A stretch of DNA of 64,000 nucleotides from Spinellus fusiger (Eukaryota; Mucoromycota; Mucoromycetes; Mucorales; Phycomycetaceae). The notes under the pieces are model-generated. The model was not told the origin of the DNA. It saw nothing but the letters and a program-made list of their open reading frames with translations, and searched no databases. Numbering within the stretch: position 1 is the first letter of the stretch; every line of letters starts with the position of its first letter. Position numbers and translations under genes: made by a program. Shown piece after piece: positions 11,400 to 23,200 of the stretch. The DNA is taken from contig JALLLS010000006.1 in NCBI GenBank assembly GCA_025094145.1, forward strand, positions 744,001 through 808,000. Direction: 5' to 3'.

Positions 11400-12671
11400 G
11401 TTCAAAGTATTTTTATTTATGGGTGTTGATTGCTATTCGCGCATTGGGCATTTTAGCCACCCTATGAGATCGTTTGAAAAAAAAAGAATAAACATTGAAA
11501 CACCAAATACATAAGTGAAAAAAATAATGCAAAGAGAGAAGAGACAGAAAGAAAAGAGAATATAAAACCTCAATGAGGGAAAAATGATGAAAAATGATGA
11601 AAAGTGGGTAATGATGGTAAAATGGGAATTATGAATAGACATCCAAAAGGCCGTAAAGTCAGCAAGGAAACCAGGACACCAAAAAGATAACCGTCATCCT
11701 GTGGCAATTCGAAATCCAACGAGGGATACTTAGAGCAACTCGGACAATCCTGAGGACACAAATACAGCAACTACACTAGCAGCTTGTGGCTTTGCTAAAC
11801 GGGCTAAGAATGGGTGGTAGAGGAGAGATCGGAGGAGAAGTGAGGATACAGCGTCTGTTGCTGCAGGAGTCTTTGCACTCTATGGCGGTGTTGGCGTTCC
11901 CGCTCAACACACCCATCAGCAGCCTCAATGAGCAAGCTACCAGCTGATGGCTCTACCTTAAAGTCTCGAGTAGACGTGGCTCGATCAATGGCTTGCAGCA
12001 GTATTAACAAACTGGGCCAAAGATCTCGCCATTTAACAAAAGACTTAACCGTGCGCGGCAGAAGATTTAGACAATAGTCAATTGGATGAATGTCTTGTGG
12101 TGGTGCAGGAACTAGGAAGAACAAGAACGTGGAGCGTTCATGGTCAACGAATGTGCAAGTGAGAAAGTGGTCCCGATTGGCAGATGGGTGGCCACATTGG
12201 CAAGGAACTGAAGGTGTTGGTGGTAACCAAGCAATCCTCCATTTTAGTAGACGATGTCTTTCTTTGCGCGTGCACGGTAGTAGAAGAATTGGATCCCAAA
12301 CAGGTCTACATAGTCCACAGGCTACCGTCACCAGCAGATTCTTGCCACGTACTAGACTAGTAATTTCACTTTGAAGACGTTCAAGATAAGCTAATTTTAA
12401 TGGATATTTAGGAGGGTTGTGAGCCCTTCCTATTCTTTGAGTATTTTGCCAGAGTACATTGCCACGTAGCTTAATCCATCTGGCTTTATTCTGGGGTGCT
12501 TCAAGCTGCGGGACAAGGCACCAGAGGAGGGTGTCTTCAGGAAGGGTAGCTGGGCGCTTAACAAATTTGGCTTTCAGATAAAGGAAACAAGAGTATATGT
12601 TAGGGAGGGCGGCTAATTGGGCAACCTGGATCGTTCCAAACCTAGCAGTAGCAGATCTAGCGAGGGTCATG
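11394..12671 (-). mobile_element. 5'-truncated non-LTR retrotransposon (LINE)
   Basis: Reverse-strand order: C-terminal ORF2 coding region (12,670-11,804), about 400 bp 3' UTR, then the family 3' end AATACTTTGAACTGTA, which abuts the P450 exon. The same 3' end occurs at 14,905, 15,990 and 58,935, with no poly-A tail. The 5' truncation meets the Tc1 element at 12,672. Confidence 0.85.
11804..12670 (-). pseudogene. LINE ORF2 C-terminal region (after the reverse transcriptase)
   Basis: 288 codons are open with no upstream reverse transcriptase. The segment contains the LINE post-RT zinc motif CQCGHPSANRDHFLTC (CxC...H....C) preceded by RKERHRLLKWRIAWLPPTPS, an arrangement typical of I/Jockey-like ORF2 C-termini. 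The ATG at 12,670 is fortuitous because the element is 5' truncated there. Diverged copies of the same protein region lie at 14,349-14,500, 37,757-38,667 (and its mirror) and 49,440-49,680, so this is an abundant local family. Confidence 0.8.
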
Positions 12672-12782
12672 CACTACAGTGGAGGTCAATAAAACAAGGA
12701 ATTTTTCAAATTCAAACCATAATTTTACCCTTGAAATAATTTCTTTTATTAAACATTCTTCATTTATCAATTTTCCACTATA

Positions 12783-14163
12783 ATGTCTACCTCATCTAAC
12801 ACCACTGAACAAACCAAAAAACTTCTTGGAAATAGGAAAAAGAAATAGTGACGAATTCACCCGCCTTCTCATTGCTCACGAGGTCACTGTAAATTGGACC
12901 AGCCATGTTGCCATTTCTGTTAGGTTTGGAGTTAGTAAGCAGTAAATTTCTTGTATCTTAAAAAGATACAAGGAAAATGATGCTTCAAGGCCAAATGAAG
13001 CACTGGTAGTAAGCCCATTCTTAGTTAGAGGGACTAGAGAAAGGTTGGACACAGTTTAGAAAGATACTCATTTCAGACAATGGATCAGCTTTGTAAGCAG
13101 ATGACCACCCAAGTATGCATGAACACTTTTATAAAAATGATGAAGAAGCTTGGTCTGTTTTCTTGCAGGGTGGTTAAGAAATCTTCCCTCACCAATAAGC
13201 GCAAAAATTCGAGGCTTAATTGGGCTAAGACCCATTTTCACTGGACTGAGAAAGACAGGAAGACAGTCATCTGGTGTAAGGGACCACTGGGAACAGGTAG
13301 GTAGAAGGTACTAGGTGTTGTGTGAATAAGACGAGATATAGTAGATAGTATATGCTGATAGCAGATATCAAAATAGAGATTTATTTAAGACAATTAGATA
13401 AGTATTTATACTGTAGATTCTATGGTACTATCCAATTACTAAGTGAAATATGCTATACGAATAATAAAGGAGTGTATGATCAGTGACATAGAAGTGATGT
13501 GAAATAAAGGAGTGATATTGATGGCGGGGAAAATGGTGTAAAATAAGGAGTGTTCAAATTAGGTCATCACATCTGGTCTGATGAGTCAAAGTATCAACTG
13601 ATGAATACCAACAACCACAACAGAGCGGTGCAAAGAAAACAAAAGGGGCTTTTCCCAAAGAATTTTAAGCACACTATGAATTTTAGTGGCGGTAGTGTAA
13701 TGGAGTGGGGTTCTTTCTCTGGTGAATGTTTTGGAAGGTTAGCGCCTGTGAAGGGCAGTATTGACAGTAGAAGATACATTGATATCTTAAAGGATAAATA
13801 TTTCCCTGAGCTGACTCAACTCAAGGTACTGTATCCAGTAGTATTTTATGTTCTTTAAAAGGATAATGCTAGCTGCCACAAGAGTAGAGAGTCCAGGTTG
13901 TGGTAGGCACAAAAAAGCATTGCCACTATGGAGGGGTGACCCTCACAAAGCCCCGACCTCAACCCTATAGAGCATTTATGGGAAGAGCTTAACACGACAA
14001 TAAGAAAAAAGATGACCCCAAAAAGTACTCTTCAAGATTTGGAGGTGCTCTTGTTAGAAGAATGGGAGAATATTCCCAAAGATACCATGGACACCCTCAT
14101 TGCCAGCATGGGGCGGAGATATAGGGCTGTGATAGAGACCAAGGATAGAAACACCAAATATTA
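12783..14163 (+). pseudogene. Tc1-like transposase pseudogene (DDE)
   Basis: The start reads MSTSSNTTEQTKKLL, followed by a stop and frameshift. It then runs through a helix-turn-helix region (DEFTRLLIAHEVTVNWTSH, VSKQ stop, ISCILKRYKE), a segment RLNWAKTHFHWTEKD, and the first catalytic Asp in WSDESKYQL. GGSVMEWGSFSGECFG, the second Asp in KDNASCHKS, the third acidic residue in PDLNPIEHLWEEL, and an end ETKDRNTKY plus stop follow. Several stops, frameshifts and one insertion break it, but all three catalytic residues are still readable, so the loss is recent on the element's scale. Confidence 0.85.
13280..13560. repeat. insertion of about 280 bp inside the Tc1 transposase
   Basis: The coding sequence is interrupted within GTCATCTGGT and resumes after a second GTCATC (13,563-13,568). 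GTCATC may be a target duplication or a microhomology. The insert has no ORF and contains TTTATTTAAG and TATTTATACTG, loosely like the ends of the Fanzor element. The family is unknown. Confidence 0.5.
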
Positions 14164-14348
14164 AGGGTTTCCATCCAATAAGCTTGTATATATTATTCTG
14201 TTGACCTTTTTCATACTTCATACAATTTTCAAGTCTCTACTGTGTGTTTAATATATGTTTTTATTACAAAGAATAAGTATTTCCTATTACAGAAGCATAT
14301 AGGAATGTAAAATATCTTCCTTATTATTTTGAGAGTCACTGTACATAT

Positions 14349-14905
14349 AGTTCAGCTATCAGCTGGTAGCTTGCTCATTGAGGCTGCTGATGGGTGTGTT
14401 GAGCGGGAACGCCAACACCGCCATAGAGTGCAAAGACTCCTGCAGCAACAGACGCTGTATCCTAACTTCTCCTCCGATCTCTCCTCTACCACCCATTCTT
14501 AGCCCGTTTAGCAAAGCCACAAGCTGCTATTATGGCTGCTGTATTTGTGTCCTCAGGATGGTCCGAGTTATTTTGAGTATCCCTCGTTAGATTTCGAATT
14601 GCCACAGGATGACGGTTATCTTTTTGGTGTCCTGGTTTCCTTGCTGACTTTATAACCTTTTGGATGTCTATTCATAATTATCATTTTACCATCATTACCC
14701 ACTTCTCATCATTTTTTCCCTCATTTGAGGTTTTATATTCTCTTTTCTTTCTGTTTCCTCTCTCTTTGCATTATTTTTTTCACTTATTTATTTGAAGTGT
14801 TTCAATGTTTATTCTTATTTATTTTTCAAAAGTTCTCACAGGGTGGCTAATATGCCCAATACGCGAATAGCAAACCACACCCAAAAAATAAAAATACTTT
14901 AAACT
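14349..14905 (+). mobile_element. LINE 3' fragment (ORF2 C-terminus plus 3' UTR)
   Basis: Starts in the same coding segment as the end of the reverse-strand LINE (AGCTGGTAGCTTGCTCATTG), includes the end of ORF2, then the family 3' UTR, and ends with AAAATACTTTAAACTGTA. It is joined directly to the next LINE piece, which begins with ORF1. Confidence 0.85.
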
Positions 14906-14912
14906 GTAGCGC

Positions 14913-15785
14913 ATGGTCAACATTCTTAACTCCGGCAGTAGAAAACCCAGACTACTTACCAAGCGCACTTGTGCAAAGACTTACGAGTATCAAATGACTG
15001 AAGTAGAAAAGCCTGATACCTTCACCCAGCAGGTGATGGCATTTCTGTCAGATATTCAGAGACAAATGGCAACAATAAGACTCCGCATGCAGGAATTGGA
15101 AGCACAAGTCAAGGTCAAAGATGACCTTATTACATCTCTCCAGGCTCAGATCAATGCCAAGAGTGCAGAAAATACACCCAAATCACCTCCCGCCCCTACT
15201 CCCATACCCATCTCCACAGTGAAACCCACAGCTGCCATAGAAAAGGCTACTGACACTTATGCCAACATAGCTATAAAGAACGCCTCCCCACCAAAGAATA
15301 CAGCAAAGGCCAGAGCAGTGCTTAGAGGACAAACAGTTCGGGCCTTACAAGAGCCTACTGGGCCCTCAGTATACGACTTTGTATACTTGCCCTGTCGCCG
15401 CTACCTCAAGTACGGCCAGATCCGCAAGATGTTGGGATCACTGAAGATCCAACAGTCACGGATCATAGACATTTACTACCCTGAAGGGGGCACAATTGCA
15501 CTGCTTGTACATGGAAGCTTCAAGCAAGAACTCGAGGAGAAACTCGAAAAACCAAAGATTAAGCCACAGATAAACTTTGATCCAGTAGCTGCAACGGTGA
15601 TTGCAGACCCTAAGCTCCAGCAGGAGTCAGATAGCACCAAGGCTGCAATGGCCCAAGAACTCTTTGAGCAACGAGTGTCCAACTCCTGTCTTCGTGCCCC
15701 CACTCATTTAGGGTACAGTATTAATTGCTACTTTGGCTCAAACATTGCCACAGTTACCAGCCCTCCCGCCACCCTTGAAAAATAA
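14913..15785 (+). CDS. LINE ORF1-type protein (coiled coil plus RNA-binding-like region)
   Basis: Open for 290 codons. The retroelement start is more likely the internal Met at 14,994 (MTEVEKPDTF), since the first 27 codons resemble leader sequence. Residues about 38-82 form an amphipathic coiled coil (SDIQRQMATIRLRMQELEAQ). They are followed by a Pro/Thr linker (about 87-112) and a compact domain (about 150-215: VYDFVYLPCRRYLKYGQIRK) that looks like the RRM-type fold seen in ORF1 proteins; this domain call is inference. ORF1 proteins bind element RNA. No ORF2 follows: a LINE 3' end appears within about 200 bp, so the copy is internally deleted. Confidence 0.65.
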   Translation: MVNILNSGSRKPRLLTKRTCAKTYEYQMTEVEKPDTFTQQVMAFLSDIQRQMATIRLRMQELEAQVKVKDDLITSLQAQINAKSAENTPKSPPAPTPIPISTVKPTAAIEKATDTYANIAIKNASPPKNTAKARAVLRGQTVRALQEPTGPSVYDFVYLPCRRYLKYGQIRKMLGSLKIQQSRIIDIYYPEGGTIALLVHGSFKQELEEKLEKPKIKPQINFDPVAATVIADPKLQQESDSTKAAMAQELFEQRVSNSCLRAPTHLGYSINCYFGSNIATVTSPPATLEK

Positions 15786-15990
15786 GCCCTCTAGGCATTT
15801 GGGTCTGACTCAGTCATGGAAGGAGTCGAGGAAGACAATCAACACACTCAGCAAGACTTATATTTTTTTTTTCACTTTTGTATTTGAAGTGTCTATATGT
15901 ATATCTTAATTGTTCAAAAGCTCTCATAGGGTGGCTAATATGCCCAATGCACGAATAGCAACCAACACCCAAAAAAATACTTTGAACTGT
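15786..15990 (+). mobile_element. LINE 3' UTR closing the internally deleted copy
   Basis: Contains GGGTGGCTAATATGCCCAAT and ends AATACTTTGAACTGTA, as in the other copies. ORF1 and 3' UTR are contiguous without ORF2. Confidence 0.8.
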
Positions 15991-15995
15991 ACATA

Positions 15996-18900
15996 TAGGT
16001 CAAAGTATCGATTGTATGATTTAACTATGAGCTTCTTTGTTTATAAGGTCTAGTTGTTTTACAAAAGGTTTAATCAAGTTCGATGTAAGAAGAGAAATTG
16101 GACACAGGTCCTTGCAATTTTTTATCACTTTAAAATTATTGGTAGTTGTAGGAAACTTAGGGATGTGGTTCTTTATTAACTTCTCAAGGTTAAGAACTCT
16201 GTCCAAGATAAGCATCTTGTCTCAAATATTGGAGATCTAATCATCCGTCATATCTTTACGCGAGGCAATGATTTCCCCTGAAAACATTCTTGAAACACGG
16301 TTTTTATTCTTAGTGAAAAAGTGATATGATCATTTTTTATCTTACTGCAAATAGGAATACGTCATATGCAATTTTATCATCTTCAAAAGTATTGTTACTT
16401 TTGTCTAACTCTTTTCTATCAGCCCCGAAATATTCTTCTCCGATCAATTTCTTAGTCTCAGCAACACATTCTTGTCATCATCCAATTCATCATTTTCTTC
16501 TTCTATATGAAAGACTGTGGTATTGTTAAGAAGAAATATGATAACAATAGCAATCAAGCATTAATTTTTTGATTTTTATTATTTAATGCCCTTGTTTCTA
16601 TGAAAAATACCTAAAAGAAACAATCATGAAACAATTCAAAGTAGAGAATGAGTGACATTACTTTTAAACTTGATATTGATCTTACATGTTGTGTGTAGTT
16701 AGAGGTTTACAATTTTGACAAATACAACTACTGTTTTACCAGGCATTCCTTTTGCCTTTTGATTCATGACATTGTGATTTCTCCCATTAGTCTCTATATA
16801 TATATATATATTAGTAAACTAGTATAGAACATCTAATTTCTATGCCTAAAAGATCTAAAATGTACAGTTTAGTTTCATAATAGCAACTGTTTAACTTTAT
16901 GCATCTTTCAGAATCGAGACGTTTTTATTTTATTTTATGCACAAGTCTATCATAAACAAACAGTTATATGTAAGCATTGAACATAAGTCAAATATTCTTC
17001 TATCCACTACAATGATGATAATAATAGAACTAATACTATGAAAAAATGAGAGTTATATGTCTCAAAATATTTCATAAAATATAAGCAAGAGCGATGCTTT
17101 GATGACAAAAACTATACAGAATTCTCTTGAGTAAGCTTTATTATCATTGAACTTTTTACCATACCCATTTCTTTACTAATAATGAACAAGTAAAAAAAAC
17201 ATGATTTATATAGAAAGAAATGTACTTGAAAAACCAAAGGGACTTTTCAATACATGTGTTAAGCATATAAACAATATTATACATTTGTCTAATCGAATGA
17301 GAGTAGGTTAAATGAACAGATTTTTATTATTTATTTATTAAAGTGCAGTACTTGTAGGTATTCGATATCAAATAATGATAAATGTTTAGAACTTAAATAT
17401 ATCTAATATACCTTTATTTTGACTTATTCAGCCTATTCTTACTCTGGTCCAAATCTTATTAAAAAATTAGTCCAGTACTTTAGAAAAATTTCATATATGC
17501 AAAGTGCAAGGTTGAATATACTCCGACAAATATATTTCTTTCTTGGAAAAGTTTCACCACTTGAACCTTACTATATTATATTTCATATCTAAATCTTGGT
17601 TGTTTATCACCTGAAAAAATATTTCAATATTAGTCATAAATATACAATTTCCGTAAATAGTTGGCATAATTTTTTTTTTGAATTTTTTTGTCAGTATCTG
17701 TGCTAATTTTAACAAGAATTTTTATTAAGACACTCATGAAATTTCAAAGTAGAGTAACTAAAAGAGCCTTGCAAGCCGCTGATAAATACATTATTATAAG
17801 CATCAGATATTTTACTCTTAATTGTTTCGTTATCCAAAAGACCACACATATACTATCTTAAGCTTGCTTTTGTGATTATCCAACAAGTGGTAAAAACTAG
17901 AAGTTAGAAACTATACCAATCTTAAATTGAATTTTTTCCATTAAAAACTCTTTATGTGTGCCAAATTTACACTTAAGGTTGTCCCAATTGTTTTGGAGAC
18001 TGCCAATTATTTATGGAAAACGTTTATAAGTTTATATAGGAGATAAGACTTGAGATGATAATGAAACAATCTAAGTATGCTAAGATACTTTATTAAATAT
18101 TTTACATCTCCATTATTAGTAGGAGGTAGAGATGTCAAAGAGTAAATGAATACTTAGACGTCTTTAATAACAATCGATACTTTTAAATAATTATATATAA
18201 AAATATATATTCATTAGCGTATACATTTCTTCATCTACTTTAAATCTATAGTCGATATCTAGCTAGTTCATGAAGTTAAAGACACTAAAAATTATTGTCC
18301 GAAAATAATAGAGAATCTGAATTTAAAAGTGAGATGGCCTCTTGGCCACTTATTAATTATGAAATAGTCTCTTCTGTAAGTCATAGATTAATTGATATCT
18401 AAATAAATGCATATGATAGACTAATCAGTTATTATTTTAATTATTGAATCTGTTAGTAAGAATATTATGCAGAAATACCAATATCGTCTTGGTATGAAGA
18501 ATCCTTCACCAATAAACCCCTACTTTTTATACTTCCCAATCATCGACCCGTTTAGCAAAGCCAAAGGCCGTTACTATAGGTAGGTTATTATTATTTCTTC
18601 CTTTGAATTTTCTATCTTGCTTAGAATATATGTATCTCGGAGTTTATTTTTATTTTTATAAAACAATATCTATCTTTCTTAGTGTCTTGTATATCCTTGC
18701 CAACAAATAATAGTTTTCGGAAGTCATTCATTATTATCACTCATTTGCACAAACTTGTCTTTTCCCCACTAAAGGTTTTAAGATATCTTCTCTATCTTTG
18801 ATGTCATTTGTTGTTTTATTTATTACTCGTGTTCATATTTTCATAAGTTTTTATAGGATGTCATCATACTCAAGGCTCAAATAGCTATAGAAATATTCCT

Positions 18901-20266
18901 GAATAAATATTTTATACTGGAATATTCTGATAGGCTGAGGTTTAACAAAGTATTAAGTATTTCCCTTATAAAAGAAGCCAATTATAAATATTCAAGCATC
19001 AAGGAATACCATCCTCAACATTTTGAACTTATATTTATAACGAGAATACACTATTTCAGCTACAAATATACCCTGATCCTGGAGAAAAGACTTACATTTT
19101 CGATGTCTTAATAGTGTTTAATGCAGTTATTTTTGTCGACCGTTTTATAGGAGAGTTCACTCGGAACCAAGCCCCATTTAGGAGTTTTTGCTAAACCCCA
19201 AAGTACCCAACAACTGCGGTTAGATTTCAGCAGAAAAAAACAGTTCAAATAGAAATAAGTTGATGTTCACCATGCATTATAATCCCCCACAAGATCATCT
19301 AGTCTTTCGTTATCTCTTCTAGTCTTTGAAATCAAATAACAGCTACTAATTGATCATTTAAGTAGTAACATATATACTACAGTGAATCATTCAAAGAAGC
19401 TTCTTTATTTGTGGGACAAAAGGATGCCTATCATAAGATAGAAATTCAACAAAAATAAGCATATTTCTAATGCAATAGTGTAACCACTGTCTTACTTGAA
19501 CTAATAGCAGACAAACTGAAGGTGCCTGTTTCTTTTAATACAAAATAATAATAACAGTGCCCTAGCTTGTGAGTGAGCAGAGGCTGTGTTTTCTTAGGGT
19601 AATCAGCCTTGGACTCGTCTTATCCTGCCGCCCTAGATTATCTCTGTTTACCCCTAATATAAAATGATGCACTGATAGCACTATTACTGCTAGCATTAGA
19701 CATCTAATTCACAGCCAGTGCTTATCCAAGGCCTAAGAATTGTAACCCTATTTTTATCCATTTGACCCTTTGATTACTTTTGGGATTATCAGTCCTTTGA
19801 ATTCTTCAACCATCTTCCAAAAACCTGTTTCCATCTCTGTATTAGCCAGTAGTATTACAAAGCTACTATCTTATACTGTTCTGATGATATTTTGTGCTAT
19901 ATCACGTGAATATTACATTTCTATTGTAGAATTCACAAGTGTTCACTTTGTACGTGAGACAGTGCTAGTAGTCTCCATAACCTAATATCTCATTTTTACC
20001 TTGTCACAAGACAACCCTCATAAGCTATAGACTGCAGAAACAATCAGTATCGGTCATCTGCGTCCATTCAAATAATATAACTCGTGACACATGAGTTATT
20101 CTCTGTCTTTATTGGCTGGTGAATAGGTTTCGGTCAGACTCCTGAAAGAAAAAAACAGCAAAATCGATCTTTTCTTCGCACACAAATATAACACTTACAC
20201 TCACAGCTACCACTTATCTACAACCACACCTATTCGATTCGCTACTAGACAGACTTTTTAAACATT
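15996..20266. other. AT-rich non-coding stretch with a faint LINE relic
   Basis: No gene is recognised over 4.2 kb. At about 18,545-18,640 the sequence CCCGTTTAGCAAAGCCA plus following text matches the LINE 3' UTR on the forward strand; the rest of that relic has decayed by about 18,880. A short TA run lies at 16,798-16,812. The last 200 bp before 20,267 should hold the promoter and leader of the Mga2-like gene, but no defined motif was identified. Confidence 0.5.
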
Positions 20267-23200
20267 ATGCAAAATAGCAGTCCTCTTATGGACCTGGTCA
20301 TGTCGGCCGATGACATTTCATGTGATTCTCCATCGGGCTCTTCAACAAGTGAGCCTCATGAAGAGTCAGCACATATCCCTCAGCCATTTATTGACCAGTC
20401 GTTTTTCCATAAGCTTGATCAACTTTCTCCTGATAATCCTCTATTTTTCATGGAGTCCACAAAAGAATATCAGCAGCAGACTCAGGCACAGACACAGCAA
20501 CCACCACAGAAGAATGAAATGCTAATGAATATCTCTTCTCCTCTCACTATGCAAACAAACCTATCAATCTCCTCGTCACCGTCAATGTCGAGTTTGTCTG
20601 GACTTTTGTCTGTCCAGAATATTGTAGAGCCACTGCAGCCAGCCACGACTCTTCCTGATGAACCCAACCAGACATTCTGGTCTGGCTTTAACAACGTAAG
20701 CATGGTCTAAGCAAGGAAGACAGAGTTCTTTTGATGCTTACCTAACAATGTCAACTGTCTCTTTGTACAGTTCTTTTCCAATGTCACCCACAATCCATTT
20801 CCACAGGCCATTCCTAACCTAGCGAGAAATTTCACTGAATACATCTCCAATTACCCAATGCAATTTGCTAGTACAGTGTAAGCGCAGTTTCGTAATTTCA
20901 TAGTGTAACTTCTATTGTCAGAGTATGGGGATACTGTAGAAGCTAATCATGTATATAAATATACCGTGTTTCTACTCTCTAGTAGTTCCCTTCCTAATGT
21001 GCAGTCCTCTCCTGCACTCCATTCTACTGCATCTATCAAATACGAGCCATCTCTAGATACGCCGTACTCTCAGAGTCCTCGATCACACCCAATGGATACA
21101 ATGCATACATCTGGGTAAGAACTAAACAAAATGCACACACACACACACATCTATATAGATATGTATATGTATATTTATATATATATATATATATAAAGCA
21201 CAACTAACATTTGGCCATTTCTCTGGTGTAGCATGCAAATCCGCGTTCTAGGAGTTCCCCAGACAGGAGCAAAGTCGCGTGTAGAAACACAGATCAAGTT
21301 GTGTATTCAATTGGTAACCGACGACGGGGACAAGGCACAGTGGTGGTCACATTTGAAACTGCCAGAACATATGGTGGCTAGAGACAAACTCAAGCGACAA
21401 GTGCTCATATCAACAACGCCTAGCAGTATCAAGATTGACAGCACAAATCTACCCATCAAGCAGGAGAAAATGCTCTTTTTGAATGCACGAGTGATTTGTG
21501 CCAGTGATCCCTCACGCAAGGTGACGACATGCATTGGTTGTATTCAGCGAGAGGTAACTATTCTACGTGTCTCTTTCTTTGATGTGTGCATTGGACTAAT
21601 CCAAGGACTATAGCGTAAAAGATCCCAAAGAAGAAAGGAAAAGAAGACTAGCACAGAGGCTGAAAACGAAAAGTCATTGACGGAAGATGAAAAGTCCTTG
21701 GCTCTTGAAGAACAAAAAGTGCTTCTGTTTAACTGTCCAGAGATTGTCGACTTTAGTTCTGGTGATACCATTCTTCCAACCCGTATCACTTGCTACTGTA
21801 GACACCACAACGAAAGACTGGGCTTTTGGTAAGGATATTGTTTATGTACGGCAGGGTGACAATACATCTCACTAATATGTGTGCAGTATCTACTTTGAAA
21901 TGCTTGATCATACCGGTAAACAGGTGGCAACAGGAATGTCACCACCCATTATGATTACAGACGACCATAAATCCAACAAAATCAAGTCGGGACGAAAAAG
22001 AGCCCGCACTGATATGGAGACATCTGCTGCGTCCTTCACACCCACCAGCAACTATGAGAGTCCGTCTATTGCAGCACCTCTGTCTGTGAATGCAACTCCA
22101 AATGATACACTCACACCCACACTCACACCCACACTCACACCCACACCCACACCCACACCCGTATCCACACCCACACCTGCAGCATCAGCGTCTCTAATAA
22201 ACAAAACAGATCCCCTTCAATTCCATATGGTCTTTGGTAGCAGTAACTCTCAGTCTTTATTTGACCAACAACTCAATCTCTTGCCTGGCATGACCGATGC
22301 TATTATGTCCCAGAACTCACAGCAGATAGCAAAGTCCTTGCAAAACGGATTTCAATTGCCTATTCACCCTACACCCTCTTCCATGATACTAGTAGAAAAA
22401 CACACCTCACCTGCCATTCTTCCTCCTGTCACCAATAACGATCGGCCACAGCTGCAGCGACTTATTCCTAACGAAGGGCCTACCTATGGTGGCATTGAGG
22501 TGACAATTCTAGGCAGTGGGTTTAGACCAGGCCTGACTTGTATGTTTGGCGAGACAGCAGCATCTAGCACCCATTACTGGTCACCCAACACTCTTGTGTG
22601 CATTCTTCCACCTGCTGTAGATCCAGGCACTGTCGTTGTTTCGTTCAAGGAATACCCAGTCCTCATGGATAGCGAGAATATGAAGTTGTTTACATACTAC
22701 AATGAGAATGACAGAGCATTGATGGAGCTTGCATTACAAGTCGTTGGATTGAAAATGACAGGCAAGGTGGAAGATGCACGCGAAATTGCCATGCGTATTG
22801 TTCAAGGTGGTAATCAAAACCAACACCATTCCAATAGTAGTGGCAGTGGCAACAACACTACCAGCAACCACAGCACAAGTGGTCAACAGCACACACAGCA
22901 GCAAATGTCTCTTGAGCGTCATATTATCCAAGTCTTGGAAGTCATGGATACACTAGAGGATGTTGAGTCTGTCGATGTCTCATTAACAGGCGGACAAGGC
23001 CATACAATGCTGCATTTAGCTGCTATGCTTAACTTTGTCAAATTAACCCACGCCTTGATTGAGCTTGGCTGCAATACTGACTCTATGGATCGCAATGGTA
23101 ACACTGCTCTTCACTATGCTGCTAGCTTTGGCCATGAAGCACTTGCCAAAACTCTGCTTGAAGGCGGAAAAGCCAACTCAGGTATCACTAATGCATGGAA

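Larger units (their letters stand above)
12676..14341 (+). mobile_element. Tc1-like DNA transposon, TA-flanked
   Basis: Both ends start CAGTG and are flanked by TA (12,674-12,675 and 14,342-14,343), the Tc1/mariner target-site signature. The TIRs are degenerate (CAGTGGAGGTCAATAAAACA against CAGTGACTCTCAAAATAATA). The element is about 1.67 kb including a nested insertion of roughly 280 bp at 13,280-13,560. It lies between a LINE on the reverse strand and a LINE 3' end on the forward strand. Confidence 0.8.

Noticed and set aside
20310..20525. Alternative frame over the first exon of the Mga2-like gene
   Set aside because: Splice phases and domain order support only the frame starting at 20,267.
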